A stretch of 64,000 bases of DNA from Marinobacter azerbaijanicus (GCF_030250645.1 NZ_JASSVS010000014.1:84888-148887), one strand, 5' to 3'. Numbered from the stretch's first letter, positions 28,187 to 38,097 are shown. Notes: generated from the letters alone by a model not told the origin. Numbers and translations are program-made.

Positions 28187-28827
28187 ACAGCCACATTCCA
28201 GGCAACCTCCAAAGCCTGCAGCTGGCAGAGGTGACTGATAACGCCGACCCGGAAAACCGGGGTCGTATCCGGATCCGCTTTCAATCCACCGGGCTCGAAT
28301 GCTGGGCAAGTGTCATTGCCCCCTCCGCTGGAGACGGCTATGGCGCAAGCTTCATACCCCGGGAAGGAGAAATCGTGGTGGCGGCTTTTGCGTCTCCGGA
28401 TATGCCGCTGGTACTGGGCAGCATATGGACCGGCAGGGAGAGCCGGCCGGAAGAGGCTGATCCGCAGGAGGAACATTATGTGGTGCGAACACCGTCCGGC
28501 ACGGTCATGGAGTTTGACGACAGCTCATCCGGCCCGTCGTTCGAAGTTCACACCCGCTCCGGGTACAGCATTCGCATTACCGAGAGTGGCGGTGGCGAAA
28601 TCAATATTGAACGGGGCAGCCAGAGGGTGACACTGACGTCCTCCTCCATTCAGGTCAACAGTGCAGGCCCCGTTGAGATCAACGCCTCCAATGTCAACGT
28701 TTCCGCCGGCATGGTTCAGGTGGATGCCGGCATGTCCCGGTTCAGTGGAGTCGTCCAGGCAGACACTGTCATTGCCAACTCGGTGGTGGGAACCAGTTAC
28801 ACCCCCGGCGCCGGAAACATCTGGTAG
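28183..28827 (+). CDS. Spike/baseplate V protein with OB-fold, gp5-like (Afp8 C-terminal half)
   Basis: A 214-residue protein. The N-terminal part is an OB fold of the gp5/VgrG kind: LQLAEVTDNADPENRGRIRIRFQ, CWASVIAPSAGDGYGASFIPREGEIVVAAF, MPLVLGSIWTG. After a linker the protein runs into a short beta-helix of repeating strands (EINIERGSQRVTLTSSSIQV, NSAGPVEINASNVNVSAGMV, QVDAGMSRFSGVVQADTVI), the needle. It ends TPGAGNIW. It acts as the membrane-piercing spike at the tube end. No PAAR tip domain follows inside this protein. Confidence 0.88.
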   Translation: MNSHIPGNLQSLQLAEVTDNADPENRGRIRIRFQSTGLECWASVIAPSAGDGYGASFIPREGEIVVAAFASPDMPLVLGSIWTGRESRPEEADPQEEHYVVRTPSGTVMEFDDSSSGPSFEVHTRSGYSIRITESGGGEINIERGSQRVTLTSSSIQVNSAGPVEINASNVNVSAGMVQVDAGMSRFSGVVQADTVIANSVVGTSYTPGAGNIW

Positions 28828-28837
28828 GAACACCGCC

Positions 28838-30472
28838 ATGAACATGCAACAGAAACTGCACCCGGTAAAACTGAAATCTCCCTTCTACCAGCCCCAGGGC
28901 GGCGCGGGGCTGCATCGCTATCTGGAGGCGGACTTTATTAACCGTTTCCGCCAGGATGTGGCTTCCGGCCACTTGAACACCAGCCATGGCAGCAATTGGC
29001 AGAACGAAGAGCGCCACAGCCAGTGGGACACGCTGCCGGTTCTACGCCTGCCTACCCACCGCACATTTCACCTGGTCTGTTGCGAGGCAGTCTGTGATCA
29101 ACTGGGACAGCCCGCCCTGGACCCGCAGAAGATCACCTCGGCGGGTTTTGTCATTCGCCGCATCACCCCGGAAGGCCAGCAGGCGTGGATGCTGGAAGGC
29201 GGAGACGCCCTGGGCTGGAAACCGGCCCCCACCCATTCCGGAGATCCGGATCTCGACCGGCGTCTGTGTGCCAGCGGCGTACTCGGAAAACGTACCGGGA
29301 ACCCCTCCTATACCGGCGAACAGACCCATCCCCTGCACACCCTGGCCACCCGTGACCCTGAGGGCAGGAGCCGTACACTGTTGTTCGGCTACCTGCCGCT
29401 GGGCGGCTTCCGTTATCACCAGGACACAACAGCAGCGGTGGCTCCGGAATCACTCGCACAGGCCCGCGAGTTCGACGCACAGTCACTGCGCTGGCCGTTC
29501 GGCTTCCGGGACCGGGCCGACCGGCAGTGGCGGGACCAGGACGCCCTTCAGGTTTCATCCGGCCAGCCCAACCTCGCCTTTCTGGATCTGATCCGTGTCC
29601 TGACGGACCGCTACCGGGTAGGGGCATCCGGCACGACCGAGAACAGGCATCTGGAGGAACTGTGTGCGGACATCTGGTTTCACAGCACGCCCCATTACCT
29701 TGTTTCCCAACTTGTGAAACAGGAGGTGGAAGTAGACGACCTGCCCAAGCACTACCGGAAACAGACGTTACTGGACTACCTGGGGCGCTGTTTCCAACAA
29801 CCGGAGAATCCGCTGGTGGCCTGGCTGGACCAGCAGGAGCAACTGATCGAGTCCGGAGCAGAACCGCAATTGCTTCCCGACTCCGACGGTTCCGGCTCCC
29901 TGTCCTGGCACCTGACACTGTCAGAGGAGCAGGCCTACGCTTTCCGCCATCTGCTCGGCCAGCGCTACCAGCAACTGGTACTGGATCAGGCCCGGGAAAT
30001 ACCGGTGCCCAAGTTCGGAGATGGGGAGAACGATATCTACCGGGTGGTTCCGTTCCTGAGGGTCCGCAATGACCAGGGCAGAGAGCAGATTGTCTGGGCC
30101 GACGAAAGCAGCCAGAGCATCAGGTTCCGTGTGGCCAGCCCGCTGGATCCGGAAGCCAGCCGGCCGTCACTCATACCGGTTCCGGGCATGCGTGACCTCA
30201 AGCGGGGCATGGCAAAGGGAGCCAGCCTGCTCACCCCTTCAGACACCTTTGCCATGCTCAAGCGGCTGAGGCCGAAGAAGGGCATCGGTAAAGACCTGAT
30301 GGGGGATGAAGTACCCCAGACCGGCATGCAGTGGATACTGGTTTTCAGCCTGCCGGTGATCACTCTGGTGGCGATGATTCTGCTGATGGTGATGGTGTCG
30401 CTTCTGAACATCATCTTCTTCTGGCTGCCCTGGGTGAAAATCTATCTGCCATTCCCGAAGATCAACAGGTAA
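28838..30472 (+). CDS. eCIS-associated protein with C-terminal membrane segments
   Basis: A 544-residue protein I do not recognise by family. The N-terminal start is MNMQQKLHPVKLKSPFYQPQ; there is a mixed globular body with the WLDQQEQ and HLLGQRYQQLVLDQAREIPVPKFG regions. The last 60 residues are strongly hydrophobic, with QWILVFSLPVITLVAMILLM and VMVSLLNIIFFWLPWVKIYL, enough for one long or two short membrane spans, followed by LPFPKINR. There is no signal peptide. The gene lies between the spike gene and gp25, inside the structural operon. An anchor or docking function at the inner membrane is possible. An upstream in-frame extension (from 28661) lies inside the spike gene and has no support. 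Confidence 0.75.
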   Translation: MNMQQKLHPVKLKSPFYQPQGGAGLHRYLEADFINRFRQDVASGHLNTSHGSNWQNEERHSQWDTLPVLRLPTHRTFHLVCCEAVCDQLGQPALDPQKITSAGFVIRRITPEGQQAWMLEGGDALGWKPAPTHSGDPDLDRRLCASGVLGKRTGNPSYTGEQTHPLHTLATRDPEGRSRTLLFGYLPLGGFRYHQDTTAAVAPESLAQAREFDAQSLRWPFGFRDRADRQWRDQDALQVSSGQPNLAFLDLIRVLTDRYRVGASGTTENRHLEELCADIWFHSTPHYLVSQLVKQEVEVDDLPKHYRKQTLLDYLGRCFQQPENPLVAWLDQQEQLIESGAEPQLLPDSDGSGSLSWHLTLSEEQAYAFRHLLGQRYQQLVLDQAREIPVPKFGDGENDIYRVVPFLRVRNDQGREQIVWADESSQSIRFRVASPLDPEASRPSLIPVPGMRDLKRGMAKGASLLTPSDTFAMLKRLRPKKGIGKDLMGDEVPQTGMQWILVFSLPVITLVAMILLMVMVSLLNIIFFWLPWVKIYLPFPKINR

Positions 30473-30479
30473 ACGGACC

Positions 30480-30869
30480 ATGCAGGCACCTACACCGAAC
30501 ATACTGAGCTGGCCACTGGGTGGCATCGATGAGTCAGGATCGCTGGACTGGGCCAGGAATGATCTCAGCATCCGGGAAGTGATGCTGAATATCCTGCTGA
30601 CACGCCAGGGGGAAAGGATACAGCGGCCCGGCTTCGGGGCCGGGCTGCCCGACTTCATCCACCAGCCGAACAATGAGACCACCCGCAACCTGATCGCCGG
30701 TGTCGTGCGCAAGAACCTGGCCCTGCTGGAACCCAGGGTGATTGTGGAGCAGGTCACTGTGCAGCCGGGTACAGCGCAGCTTTCAGATGTTCATATCAAC
30801 ATCCGCTACCGGCTGAAACACCGCCTCGAAACGGCAGAGCTGGGTTTTACACTCAACCTGGGAGCATAA
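30480..30869 (+). CDS. gp25-like baseplate wedge protein (Afp9-like)
   Basis: A 129-residue GPW/gp25-family protein, normal length. The hallmark blocks are LDWARNDLSIREVMLNILLTRQGERIQRPGFGAGL and NLIAGVVRKNLALLEPRVIVEQVTV. It nucleates the sheath at the baseplate in related systems. Seven bases after the preceding gene and twelve before the baseplate J gene, in the usual gp25-gpJ-gpI order. Confidence 0.92.
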   Translation: MQAPTPNILSWPLGGIDESGSLDWARNDLSIREVMLNILLTRQGERIQRPGFGAGLPDFIHQPNNETTRNLIAGVVRKNLALLEPRVIVEQVTVQPGTAQLSDVHINIRYRLKHRLETAELGFTLNLGA

Positions 30870-30881
30870 CGAGGACTTTCT

Positions 30882-33062
30882 ATGCCATTACCTGTTCCCA
30901 ACCTGGACGACAGACGCTTTGATGATCTGGTTAAGGAAGCCAGGGAGCGGCTGAGTGCTCACCTGCCGGAACTGACCCAGGTAGCTCCCGGCGACCCGGT
31001 GCATACGATCACCGATCTGTTTGCCTGGTTTACGGAAACCATTCTTTACCGGGCCAACCTGATCCCCGAGCGCCAGCGGCGGGCTTTTCTCAATCTGCTA
31101 CAGATACCCGTGCGCCCCGCCCGGGCAGCAAGAGGTATTGTCTGTATCGACGCGGCTCCTGGCAGCACAACGCTCGCTCCGCTGGTCAGGGATGGCAGCC
31201 AACTGCGGGGCGGCAAGCATAATCTGACAACACTTGGAGAATTGCAGCCAACGAATCTGAATAGCCGGATTCTGATCAAGGAGACGATTGGCCCCGAGGC
31301 GCTGAAGGATATGGGTATCACACCCCGCGACCTCAAAGAACAGTTCGGGCTCGCGGACGGGGAAGATCCCACACCGTTCCTTCCCCGCCAGTTCAGCCCC
31401 GGACAGGAAGCCCTGACGCTGGAGGGAAGCCTTGACCAGGCCTTTTATCTGGCCTGTGTTGCCCCAAAGCAGCTTGCAGGCCAGCTCAAGCCGCTGCGGG
31501 AGAGCCTCGCCGGCATTGTGCTGAACGTTGCTGTTGCGCCTGCCGACAGGCAGCCGGAGGATCAGGTGGACGATATCGCCCCCCGGGTTCTGGTATGGGA
31601 GTTGGTCAACCAGAGCGATGACGGCACCGTGCGCTTCCTTCCCCTTGATGTTATCGACGACAGCTCCAACGGCGGTCGACAGGCCGGAGTCGCCCGCATA
31701 AGAATCCCCCGCAATCCCCGGCTGCTTCAGGACTTTTCCAGCACCGACCCGATGTTCAACGGGATCCAGGACCTGCCCCCTGCGCTGGAAGACCCCGAGG
31801 AAGCAGCGCGGACGGCGTTCTGGCTGCGGCTGCGATGTCCGGATGAGCCGGGGCTGACACTGGGATACCTTGACCTTAACGGCATCGACGTTGTCGCCCA
31901 GGGACAGCGGACCAACCAGATCGTCGGCATGGGAACCGGCATGCCGGATCAGGTTATCGCCCTGCCCGACAACCAGATCGAAGCAACCTCGCTGCATGTG
32001 CAGATAGAGGAAAACGGCCAATGGCGGACCTGGACACGACAGGACTTTCTCGCCGGTCAGTCCCCGGAGGCCCGGGTATACCGGCTCGATGCACAAACGG
32101 GCTACCTCTATTTCGGTGATGGCATTTCCGCCGGGCGAAGAGTGCCCTCGGGAGCCAGAATCCGTGCCCGGGAATACCGGTATGGAGGAGGCGCCGACAC
32201 CAGCCTTCCGCCGGAGACCATCAAGGAAATCATCGGTGCCGGCAACAACCTCCGGCTGCGGCATCTCTGGCCACTAACCGGAGGGCTGGACGCGGAAACC
32301 GTCGAGCAGGCCGAGAAACGCATTCCGAAGTTCCTGACTCATCGCAATCGGGCCGTAACCGCTACGGACTTCAAGGTGATTACCGAGGGCAACCCGGTCA
32401 ATCCGGTCGCCCGCGCCGAAGTCAGTCCGGGGTTTCTTCCAGGCAACAGCATTCACGCCGTGCGCAGAAACGTACCCGGTGCCGTCAGCGTGTTTGTGCT
32501 GCCACCCGCCGCTCCTGCGATCGGAGCTGGACCAAAACCCAGCCGCGGCCTGCTGAAAGACGTGTTCAGGTACCTGCTTCAGCGCATCACGATCGGGACA
32601 GAGCTGCACGTGCTCAGTCCGGAATTTGTCCCTGTAGCGATCTCGGTGCGGGTGGAAGTCAAAGACCCGCAGACCGAACAGCAGACCCTGCAGAATGTCC
32701 GCACGGCACTTGTCCATTACCTGTGGTCGCTTCCGCCTGGCGGAGCAGATGGCGAGGGGTGGCCCATGGGGCGTGCGGTCAGCGCCAACGAGTTGGCCAC
32801 CCAGGTTGCCAGGGTCAGCGGGGTTCAGTCCTGGCATGGTCTGGCCCTGTTCACCCGGGCGGATGAAAACGCAGCGTGGCAATCCCTGGCAGATGGTGAC
32901 CAGCTGTCACTGCAGGATTACCAACTGCCGGAACTGCTTGGTGTACGGATCGAGAGCGGACCGGGTCCGCTGACACTTCCAGACGGTATAGGCCCGGGGT
33001 CCGGCGGACCGCCGAAACCGGGTCCGGGCATTGCCGTCCCGGTCATTCCGGATCTCTGTTAG
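30882..33062 (+). CDS. Baseplate assembly protein J-like (Afp11-like)
   Basis: A 726-residue baseplate wedge protein of the gpJ/gp6 family. It starts PVPNLDDRRFDDLVKEARERL and has LTQVAPGDPVHTITDLFAWFTETILYRANLIPERQRRAFLNLLQI, the family start, and the middle FLTHRNRAVTATDFKVI and GAVSVFVLPP, with RRVPSGARIRAREYRYGGGADTSLPP. The C-terminus holds a YLWSLPPGGADGEGWPMGRAV segment and a Gly/Pro-rich tail. It forms the outer wedge with gp25 and tail protein I. The previous gene is twelve bases away and the next starts eight bases after its stop. Confidence 0.9.
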   Translation: MPLPVPNLDDRRFDDLVKEARERLSAHLPELTQVAPGDPVHTITDLFAWFTETILYRANLIPERQRRAFLNLLQIPVRPARAARGIVCIDAAPGSTTLAPLVRDGSQLRGGKHNLTTLGELQPTNLNSRILIKETIGPEALKDMGITPRDLKEQFGLADGEDPTPFLPRQFSPGQEALTLEGSLDQAFYLACVAPKQLAGQLKPLRESLAGIVLNVAVAPADRQPEDQVDDIAPRVLVWELVNQSDDGTVRFLPLDVIDDSSNGGRQAGVARIRIPRNPRLLQDFSSTDPMFNGIQDLPPALEDPEEAARTAFWLRLRCPDEPGLTLGYLDLNGIDVVAQGQRTNQIVGMGTGMPDQVIALPDNQIEATSLHVQIEENGQWRTWTRQDFLAGQSPEARVYRLDAQTGYLYFGDGISAGRRVPSGARIRAREYRYGGGADTSLPPETIKEIIGAGNNLRLRHLWPLTGGLDAETVEQAEKRIPKFLTHRNRAVTATDFKVITEGNPVNPVARAEVSPGFLPGNSIHAVRRNVPGAVSVFVLPPAAPAIGAGPKPSRGLLKDVFRYLLQRITIGTELHVLSPEFVPVAISVRVEVKDPQTEQQTLQNVRTALVHYLWSLPPGGADGEGWPMGRAVSANELATQVARVSGVQSWHGLALFTRADENAAWQSLADGDQLSLQDYQLPELLGVRIESGPGPLTLPDGIGPGSGGPPKPGPGIAVPVIPDLC

Positions 33063-33069
33063 GTGGTTT

Positions 33070-35418
33070 ATGGACGTCAATAGTACCCGCTATTTCCTGC
33101 TCCGCACCGCCGATGAATTTGCGAACGCCTCCACGCGATTGCAATGGCACCCTCTGCGTCAGGCGCTCACCCTGGCCCAGAACCAGGATTTGCGCCTGCC
33201 CGCCAGCCAGCCGGAAGAAGCAATGGAGCAATGGCGAACGGCCACCCCGATGGCCATGGACAGCTTCGGGCAGATTGCCCGCCTGTCAGATGACCTCAGA
33301 CAGGTACTGTTCAACAGTGGACGCGGTGAGATGCCACTGGAGGATGGAATGCTGGAGGAGCTTGCCCCGCCAGATGATTGCCGGTATCTGGACATGAACC
33401 TCAACCGGGATGGCCTGCTGGCATTGGCCTGGAGTGACGGGGAAAACCAGCATGGACTGACCCTGTTCCACCTTGGCCACCGTTGGCAGGCCAGCTGCTC
33501 CCTGCCGGAGCGGGTACACCGGGTCTGGCTGGACCGGCAAAACCGTGTCTGGTGCCTGGGGGCCAGTCTGCTGATGTTGTGCGAGGGCGAGCCGCTGCCG
33601 CTGCCCTACCAACCGGATCAGAGTCGCTTCGAACCGGTGACAGTCAACCCCGGGCAACTGGCAAAGACCTGGCAGCATCCCCTGCCGGAACTGCAGCAAT
33701 CCCTGGCTTTGTGTGGCGACGAAGAGCACCTCTATCTGCTGGCCGTTGAGGAGTCCGGTCAGCAGGCGGTGTTCGCCCGCCCACAGACCATGGACCCGGA
33801 AAAGGAGTGGACCCGTTACCCATTTCAAGAAGACATTCCTTTCTCAATTGACCTCGGTGTGACCGCTTCCGGCAGACTGGCAGCACTGGCGCCGAAGGAA
33901 GAAGGCGACACGGAATTCGTGCGCAGGGACTGCCCGGTAATGACCCTCTACCGGGATGACGAGGAGGGAGACCACCAGTCGCGCCTGGTGCGGGAGCGCT
34001 ATCCGATGCTCTCACTGTCGGTCCCCCGGTTTGTGTCCAGTGCCGATGGCCAGCTCCGTTACCAGGCCGACGCAGGGCCGGAATTCGCCGGCACGCCCAT
34101 TCGCCCCCGTGAGCTCCACCCCCTGCGCCAGGTCCGCTACCACCAGGAATCCAGCGCCCTGTTGAGCCACACTATGGACTCCGGACATCCGGATACACTG
34201 TGGCATCGCGTCTATCTGGATGCGTGCATTCCGGCTGGCTGCAGCCTCACACTCTCCGCCCGGGTCTATGACCATCCGGACAATCGCACGTCTGCGCCGC
34301 TGCTCGATCAGCCAGTGCCGGTCTGGAATCACCTGCCTTCCGAGCTGCCATTCGGATCGTCGCTGTCCGGTTACGAACCGGGGCAGCGAGGCCTGTTTGA
34401 GCTACTGCTGCAGGCCCCGGATGGAGAGGTCCGGGACATTCGCGGTCGATACCTGCAGTTACAGGTGCATTTCCGGGGAACACTGCGGCAGTCACCCGCG
34501 CTGCATGCCCTGAGGGTCTACCATCCCCGCTTTTCCTATCAGCAGCGTTACTTCCCGGAACTCTACCAGCAGGAAAAACGACGCAGCGATGGGGAAAACA
34601 GCGGACCCGCCAACGGTGCCGATGTGCGGGAACGACTGCTCGCCAGTTTCGAGGGCATGCTGACACCCCTGGAGGGCCGCATTGCGGCCAGCGACCAACT
34701 GGTGCATCCGGATTCAGCACCCACGGAACATCTGCATTGGCTCGCCAGCGCCATCGGTACCGATCTACCCACACACTGGCCGGAAGAACGTCAGCGTCGC
34801 TGGCTGAAACACGCCACTGCGATCCAGCAATACAAGGGAACCCTGCCGGCAACCAATCTGGCACTGGACATTGCCTGCGACGGTGCGGTAACGCGGGGAG
34901 AAGTGGTGCTGGTGGAAAACTTCCGGCTGCGCCGCACCATGGCCACCATCCTTGGCCGCTACATGGATGACCGGGATCACCCGCTGACCCTTGGGACCGG
35001 CATGAGTGGCAACAGCATTATCGGCGACAGCCTGATTCTGGCAGACATCAATGCCCGGGAATTTCTTGCCCTGTTCGCGCCGGAACTGGCGGATGAAGAG
35101 GAGAACGAAGCGGTAGAGGCCTTTTTCGACAACCACGGACACAAAGTCAGCGTGGTGCTGAACGGCCCGGGCATACAGCTCCGGAACCGTGTCAGCGAAA
35201 TTCTGGCGGATGCCATGCCCGCGCATATCCAGTGGCAGTTTGTCGAGAGTGAACAGCCTTTTGTTCTGGGTACCGCGCCACTGCTGGAAGTAGACACTTT
35301 TATGGAAACCCGGCCTGCAGTTCGACCGGTTGTACTGGACAACACCTGGCTCGGACAGGAAGGCGTGCTGCGCAACCCCGCGGCCTTCTCGCCTTCCGAT
35401 GTCCATGCCAGGACCTGA
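33070..35418 (+). CDS. Tail protein I-like baseplate protein (Afp12-like)
   Basis: A 782-residue protein; the ATG used here (MDVNSTRYFLLRT) has AGGTGG upstream. The N-terminal 480 residues form a long beta-rich domain of unclear type, possibly a propeller, rich in Trp, Gln and His. The C-terminal part is recognisable: ASFEGMLTPLEGRI, HLHWLASAIGTDLPTHWPEERQRRWLKHATAIQQYKGT, the P2 gpI / Afp12 tail protein signature, followed by LREVVLVENFRLRR-like and HKVSVVLNGP. The last residues RPVVLDNTWLG are also conserved in these loci. It completes the gp25-gpJ-gpI wedge set. Confidence 0.85.
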   Translation: MDVNSTRYFLLRTADEFANASTRLQWHPLRQALTLAQNQDLRLPASQPEEAMEQWRTATPMAMDSFGQIARLSDDLRQVLFNSGRGEMPLEDGMLEELAPPDDCRYLDMNLNRDGLLALAWSDGENQHGLTLFHLGHRWQASCSLPERVHRVWLDRQNRVWCLGASLLMLCEGEPLPLPYQPDQSRFEPVTVNPGQLAKTWQHPLPELQQSLALCGDEEHLYLLAVEESGQQAVFARPQTMDPEKEWTRYPFQEDIPFSIDLGVTASGRLAALAPKEEGDTEFVRRDCPVMTLYRDDEEGDHQSRLVRERYPMLSLSVPRFVSSADGQLRYQADAGPEFAGTPIRPRELHPLRQVRYHQESSALLSHTMDSGHPDTLWHRVYLDACIPAGCSLTLSARVYDHPDNRTSAPLLDQPVPVWNHLPSELPFGSSLSGYEPGQRGLFELLLQAPDGEVRDIRGRYLQLQVHFRGTLRQSPALHALRVYHPRFSYQQRYFPELYQQEKRRSDGENSGPANGADVRERLLASFEGMLTPLEGRIAASDQLVHPDSAPTEHLHWLASAIGTDLPTHWPEERQRRWLKHATAIQQYKGTLPATNLALDIACDGAVTRGEVVLVENFRLRRTMATILGRYMDDRDHPLTLGTGMSGNSIIGDSLILADINAREFLALFAPELADEEENEAVEAFFDNHGHKVSVVLNGPGIQLRNRVSEILADAMPAHIQWQFVESEQPFVLGTAPLLEVDTFMETRPAVRPVVLDNTWLGQEGVLRNPAAFSPSDVHART

Positions 35419-35433
35419 TACCAAGGAGGCCAC

Positions 35434-36348
35434 ATGAGTAGTGCTGAGGACTTGCCCACGCTGGAGCAGGACGATCAACTGGCAGAGCCCCTGCGCCGTG
35501 TCGCCTATGAAGCCGGCATGATGCTGGGGCTGGAAGCCACGCGGGATGAACAGGCCTACCACCGCCGCCGGCTTACCCGCCATCAGTACTGGCTACACGG
35601 CTTCGGAACTCTGGCCGGGATGCGGGTCAGCATGAACCCGGAAACCCACGAAAACAGCAGCGACCACCTGGAGGATCTGCAGCTGCGCGTGGGGCCAGGC
35701 GTTGGCATTGACGGCCTGGGGCGGGAAGTCATGGTCCATGAGAGTCATTGTATCCGTCTGGCCCAGTGGCTTGCTGCCCAACCCGAAGGAAAGCTACTGG
35801 AAGGTTTTGACAGCGACGCAGGGGAGCTCTGGCTGAAGGTGACAGTGCGCCACAAGGACTGCCCCATCGCACGGCAACCGGTTCTGACCCGCAAACTCAA
35901 TGCGGGAACCGACGCCGTTCAGCCCAGCCGCACTGCAGATAGTGTTCATCTGGAGTTGATCCCCGAATTGCCTCCCGGTTCACCGGAAGAGGGTTTCACC
36001 CCCTGGGCCAGCCACAATCCGGTGGACGATGACATGCCCTCTCTGTCTGCCGATGAACAACAGACCCTGAATGACCTGGAAGACAGCAACCCGGAGGCCG
36101 GACGCCAACTTGCGCTGCATGCGCGACTGCTCCACGCCCTGGAAAGCAATGGCCTGTCCACCCACAACCTGGCCCATGAACTGGAAGACGGTGCGCGGTT
36201 GCTGCTGGCGCGAATCCGGATCGAAACTTCCGACCCGTCCGGCACCGTCCTCAACCCGGGTCTGATTCACATTAACAATCTAGTCCGTCCGTTTCTGGCA
36301 ACTGCCAGCCAGCTCGCCTGGCTTGCAAGACATAACGGCAACGGGTAA
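35434..36348 (+). CDS. eCIS protein with YFDGR-type module, copy 1
   Basis: A 304-residue protein of unknown function. Residues about 45-115 carry RRRLTRHQYWLHGFGTLAGM, then VSMNPETHENSSDHLEDLQLRVGPGVGIDGLGREVMV; this is the same arrangement as in the next two genes (a start that reads as x-GR-L, a G-x-G-x-x-x-GL turn, then a strand with V-x-PG-x-A/G-I-D-x-x-GR-x). The rest includes a WLKVTVRHKDCPIA strand and a helical C-terminus. Such modules occur in fibre or baseplate proteins of phage-like particles, so a baseplate accessory is the best guess. An AAGGAGG sequence precedes the ATG. Confidence 0.65.
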   Translation: MSSAEDLPTLEQDDQLAEPLRRVAYEAGMMLGLEATRDEQAYHRRRLTRHQYWLHGFGTLAGMRVSMNPETHENSSDHLEDLQLRVGPGVGIDGLGREVMVHESHCIRLAQWLAAQPEGKLLEGFDSDAGELWLKVTVRHKDCPIARQPVLTRKLNAGTDAVQPSRTADSVHLELIPELPPGSPEEGFTPWASHNPVDDDMPSLSADEQQTLNDLEDSNPEAGRQLALHARLLHALESNGLSTHNLAHELEDGARLLLARIRIETSDPSGTVLNPGLIHINNLVRPFLATASQLAWLARHNGNG

Positions 36349-36368
36349 CGGCTGAACAAGGAACGGTT

Positions 36369-38087
36369 ATGAGCGACATACTCTTCCAGCCTCTCGGCGA
36401 CCCCATCGCCGGTGGCGACAACCTGGAAAAGCTCGCGGATATTGATCCGCGCATGACACGAACCCATTACTTTGACGGCCGCCTGTTGACCGCCGAAGAT
36501 CTGGAACGCGACCAGATCTATCTGGACCAGCGCTTGCGGGAGGTTGGCAAGGCTCTGGGCAGCGGCATCATCGACGGGCTTGAGCTGAGCTTCAGCACCG
36601 ATCCCTACCGGTTGATCGTCGAACCGGGCAAGGCCATGACGCCAGCCGGGCGGGTATTGCATCTGGGCACCCGAATGACTGTAAACCCCGGCGACAAAGC
36701 CCTGATCTCGCAGCTCAACGATGGCAGATACCGCCACTTCAATCGCGGGCTCTACGCAGTGGTGCTGCGTTATGTGGACGTGCCGACCGACATAGCCGAG
36801 GTGTTTCCCACTGACCTGAAAGATCGCCGGGGTTCTGATTATGCCCTGGTGACGGAATCGGTCCAGTTGGGACTGGTTCCCCTTCCGGTCGCTTTGCCCG
36901 CGCTGGATGTTCTGCGACTGCGAGCGCGGCTGATGGCGGAGCTGCTGGACAGCAGACTGGCCAGCAGCGTGGTGCCCGAAGATTCTGTGGCGCTGGGCGT
37001 GCTGGCCATCGCCCAGGATACTCCGCAGTGGGTCGACAACGAACTTCTGAGGCATCCGATTCGCCCGGTATCAGACCATGATGACCTGCAAGAGGATCTC
37101 CACCGTCAGTACCAGTCCCTGCTTGACGATATCATCGGACATCGTGCCGCAGGCGGACTCGACCAGCCATTTGCCGCTGCCGATTATTTCCCGGTCATCC
37201 CGCCGGTCGGCGGTTTGCCCAAAATTTCCGTGGATCCGGAGAAAGGCTTTCAGAGCTATTTCCCGGCGTCTTTTGACATCGCTATTGCACCGATTCGCCA
37301 GGCAGACCTGGAGCTTGTCCGCCGCGAGTCCATGGGGCTTCCGGCCATTGACCTGAATCGGGACCGCGATATCAGCATTATGGTGCTGGCCCCGCTCTCA
37401 GACAGGGACTACGGTACCTTGTCGAAGCAACTGGTGGCCGATAATCCCCAGAACGAACGGGACTTTCTGTACCCGGATCCTCTGGCACTGCGGCTTTACA
37501 GGAAATCACCGTCCCACAGCCTGGATACCGATGCCAGCGTCTGGGGAGAAATCTGGAAGCGGATCGAAAGTGACAGGCTGGTCTATGTGAGACGCCCGGT
37601 CCGGGCCGCGGAAACTGGCATCAGCAGCATTATCCTTGCGAAAGGATCCAGCGTTCCGGATTCGCAACCCGATGACGACGTTGACACCGACACACCGCCA
37701 GAGGTGGCAACCGGGATCGAGGATGAGCACACCATCTTCCTACGCATGGTCAATGTGCAGTCACTTGCGAAAATCCGGCCCGCAGCCAGTCAGGAAGGCG
37801 AAGAATCCATCGCGGCGCTGACCGAAAACCTTCCCCGGGAGCCCCGCGCCATCCGTGCTGTACTCGATACCCTGTTGAGGGTTGAGCGGCACTACGACGC
37901 GGTCATCTGGCAAACCCTTGAACAGGCGCAGCAACAGGACAATCTGCTGAGACTTCGTGATCTCCTCATGGAAGCGGAACCTGATATCAGAAGCACAGCC
38001 AGGCATGTCATCCGGGCGGGGACGGATCTGGGCCTTGCGGAAAGCCTGCTACAGCAATGGAAAGAGCAACTGGACGCCCTTCGCTGA
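36369..38087 (+). CDS. eCIS protein with YFDGR-type module, copy 2
   Basis: A 572-residue protein. Residues about 32-105 read HYFDGRLLTAEDLERDQIYL, DQRLREVGKALGSGIIDGLELS and LIVEPGKAMTPAGRVLHLGT, the module shared by the three neighbouring genes. The middle contains a Pro/Asp-rich segment (SQPDDDVDTDTPPE) and the end is helical (LLRVERHYDAVIWQTLEQAQQQDNLLRLR), probably a coiled coil. No enzymatic motif. It begins 20 bases after copy 1. Likely structural, in the baseplate or fibre network. Confidence 0.65.
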   Translation: MSDILFQPLGDPIAGGDNLEKLADIDPRMTRTHYFDGRLLTAEDLERDQIYLDQRLREVGKALGSGIIDGLELSFSTDPYRLIVEPGKAMTPAGRVLHLGTRMTVNPGDKALISQLNDGRYRHFNRGLYAVVLRYVDVPTDIAEVFPTDLKDRRGSDYALVTESVQLGLVPLPVALPALDVLRLRARLMAELLDSRLASSVVPEDSVALGVLAIAQDTPQWVDNELLRHPIRPVSDHDDLQEDLHRQYQSLLDDIIGHRAAGGLDQPFAAADYFPVIPPVGGLPKISVDPEKGFQSYFPASFDIAIAPIRQADLELVRRESMGLPAIDLNRDRDISIMVLAPLSDRDYGTLSKQLVADNPQNERDFLYPDPLALRLYRKSPSHSLDTDASVWGEIWKRIESDRLVYVRRPVRAAETGISSIILAKGSSVPDSQPDDDVDTDTPPEVATGIEDEHTIFLRMVNVQSLAKIRPAASQEGEESIAALTENLPREPRAIRAVLDTLLRVERHYDAVIWQTLEQAQQQDNLLRLRDLLMEAEPDIRSTARHVIRAGTDLGLAESLLQQWKEQLDALR

Positions 38088-38097
38088 GGAACCTGCC

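Noticed and set aside
28661..28837. 59-codon N-terminal extension of the membrane-tailed protein
   Set aside because: It lies wholly within the spike gene in another frame; the ATG at 28838 is the sensible start.
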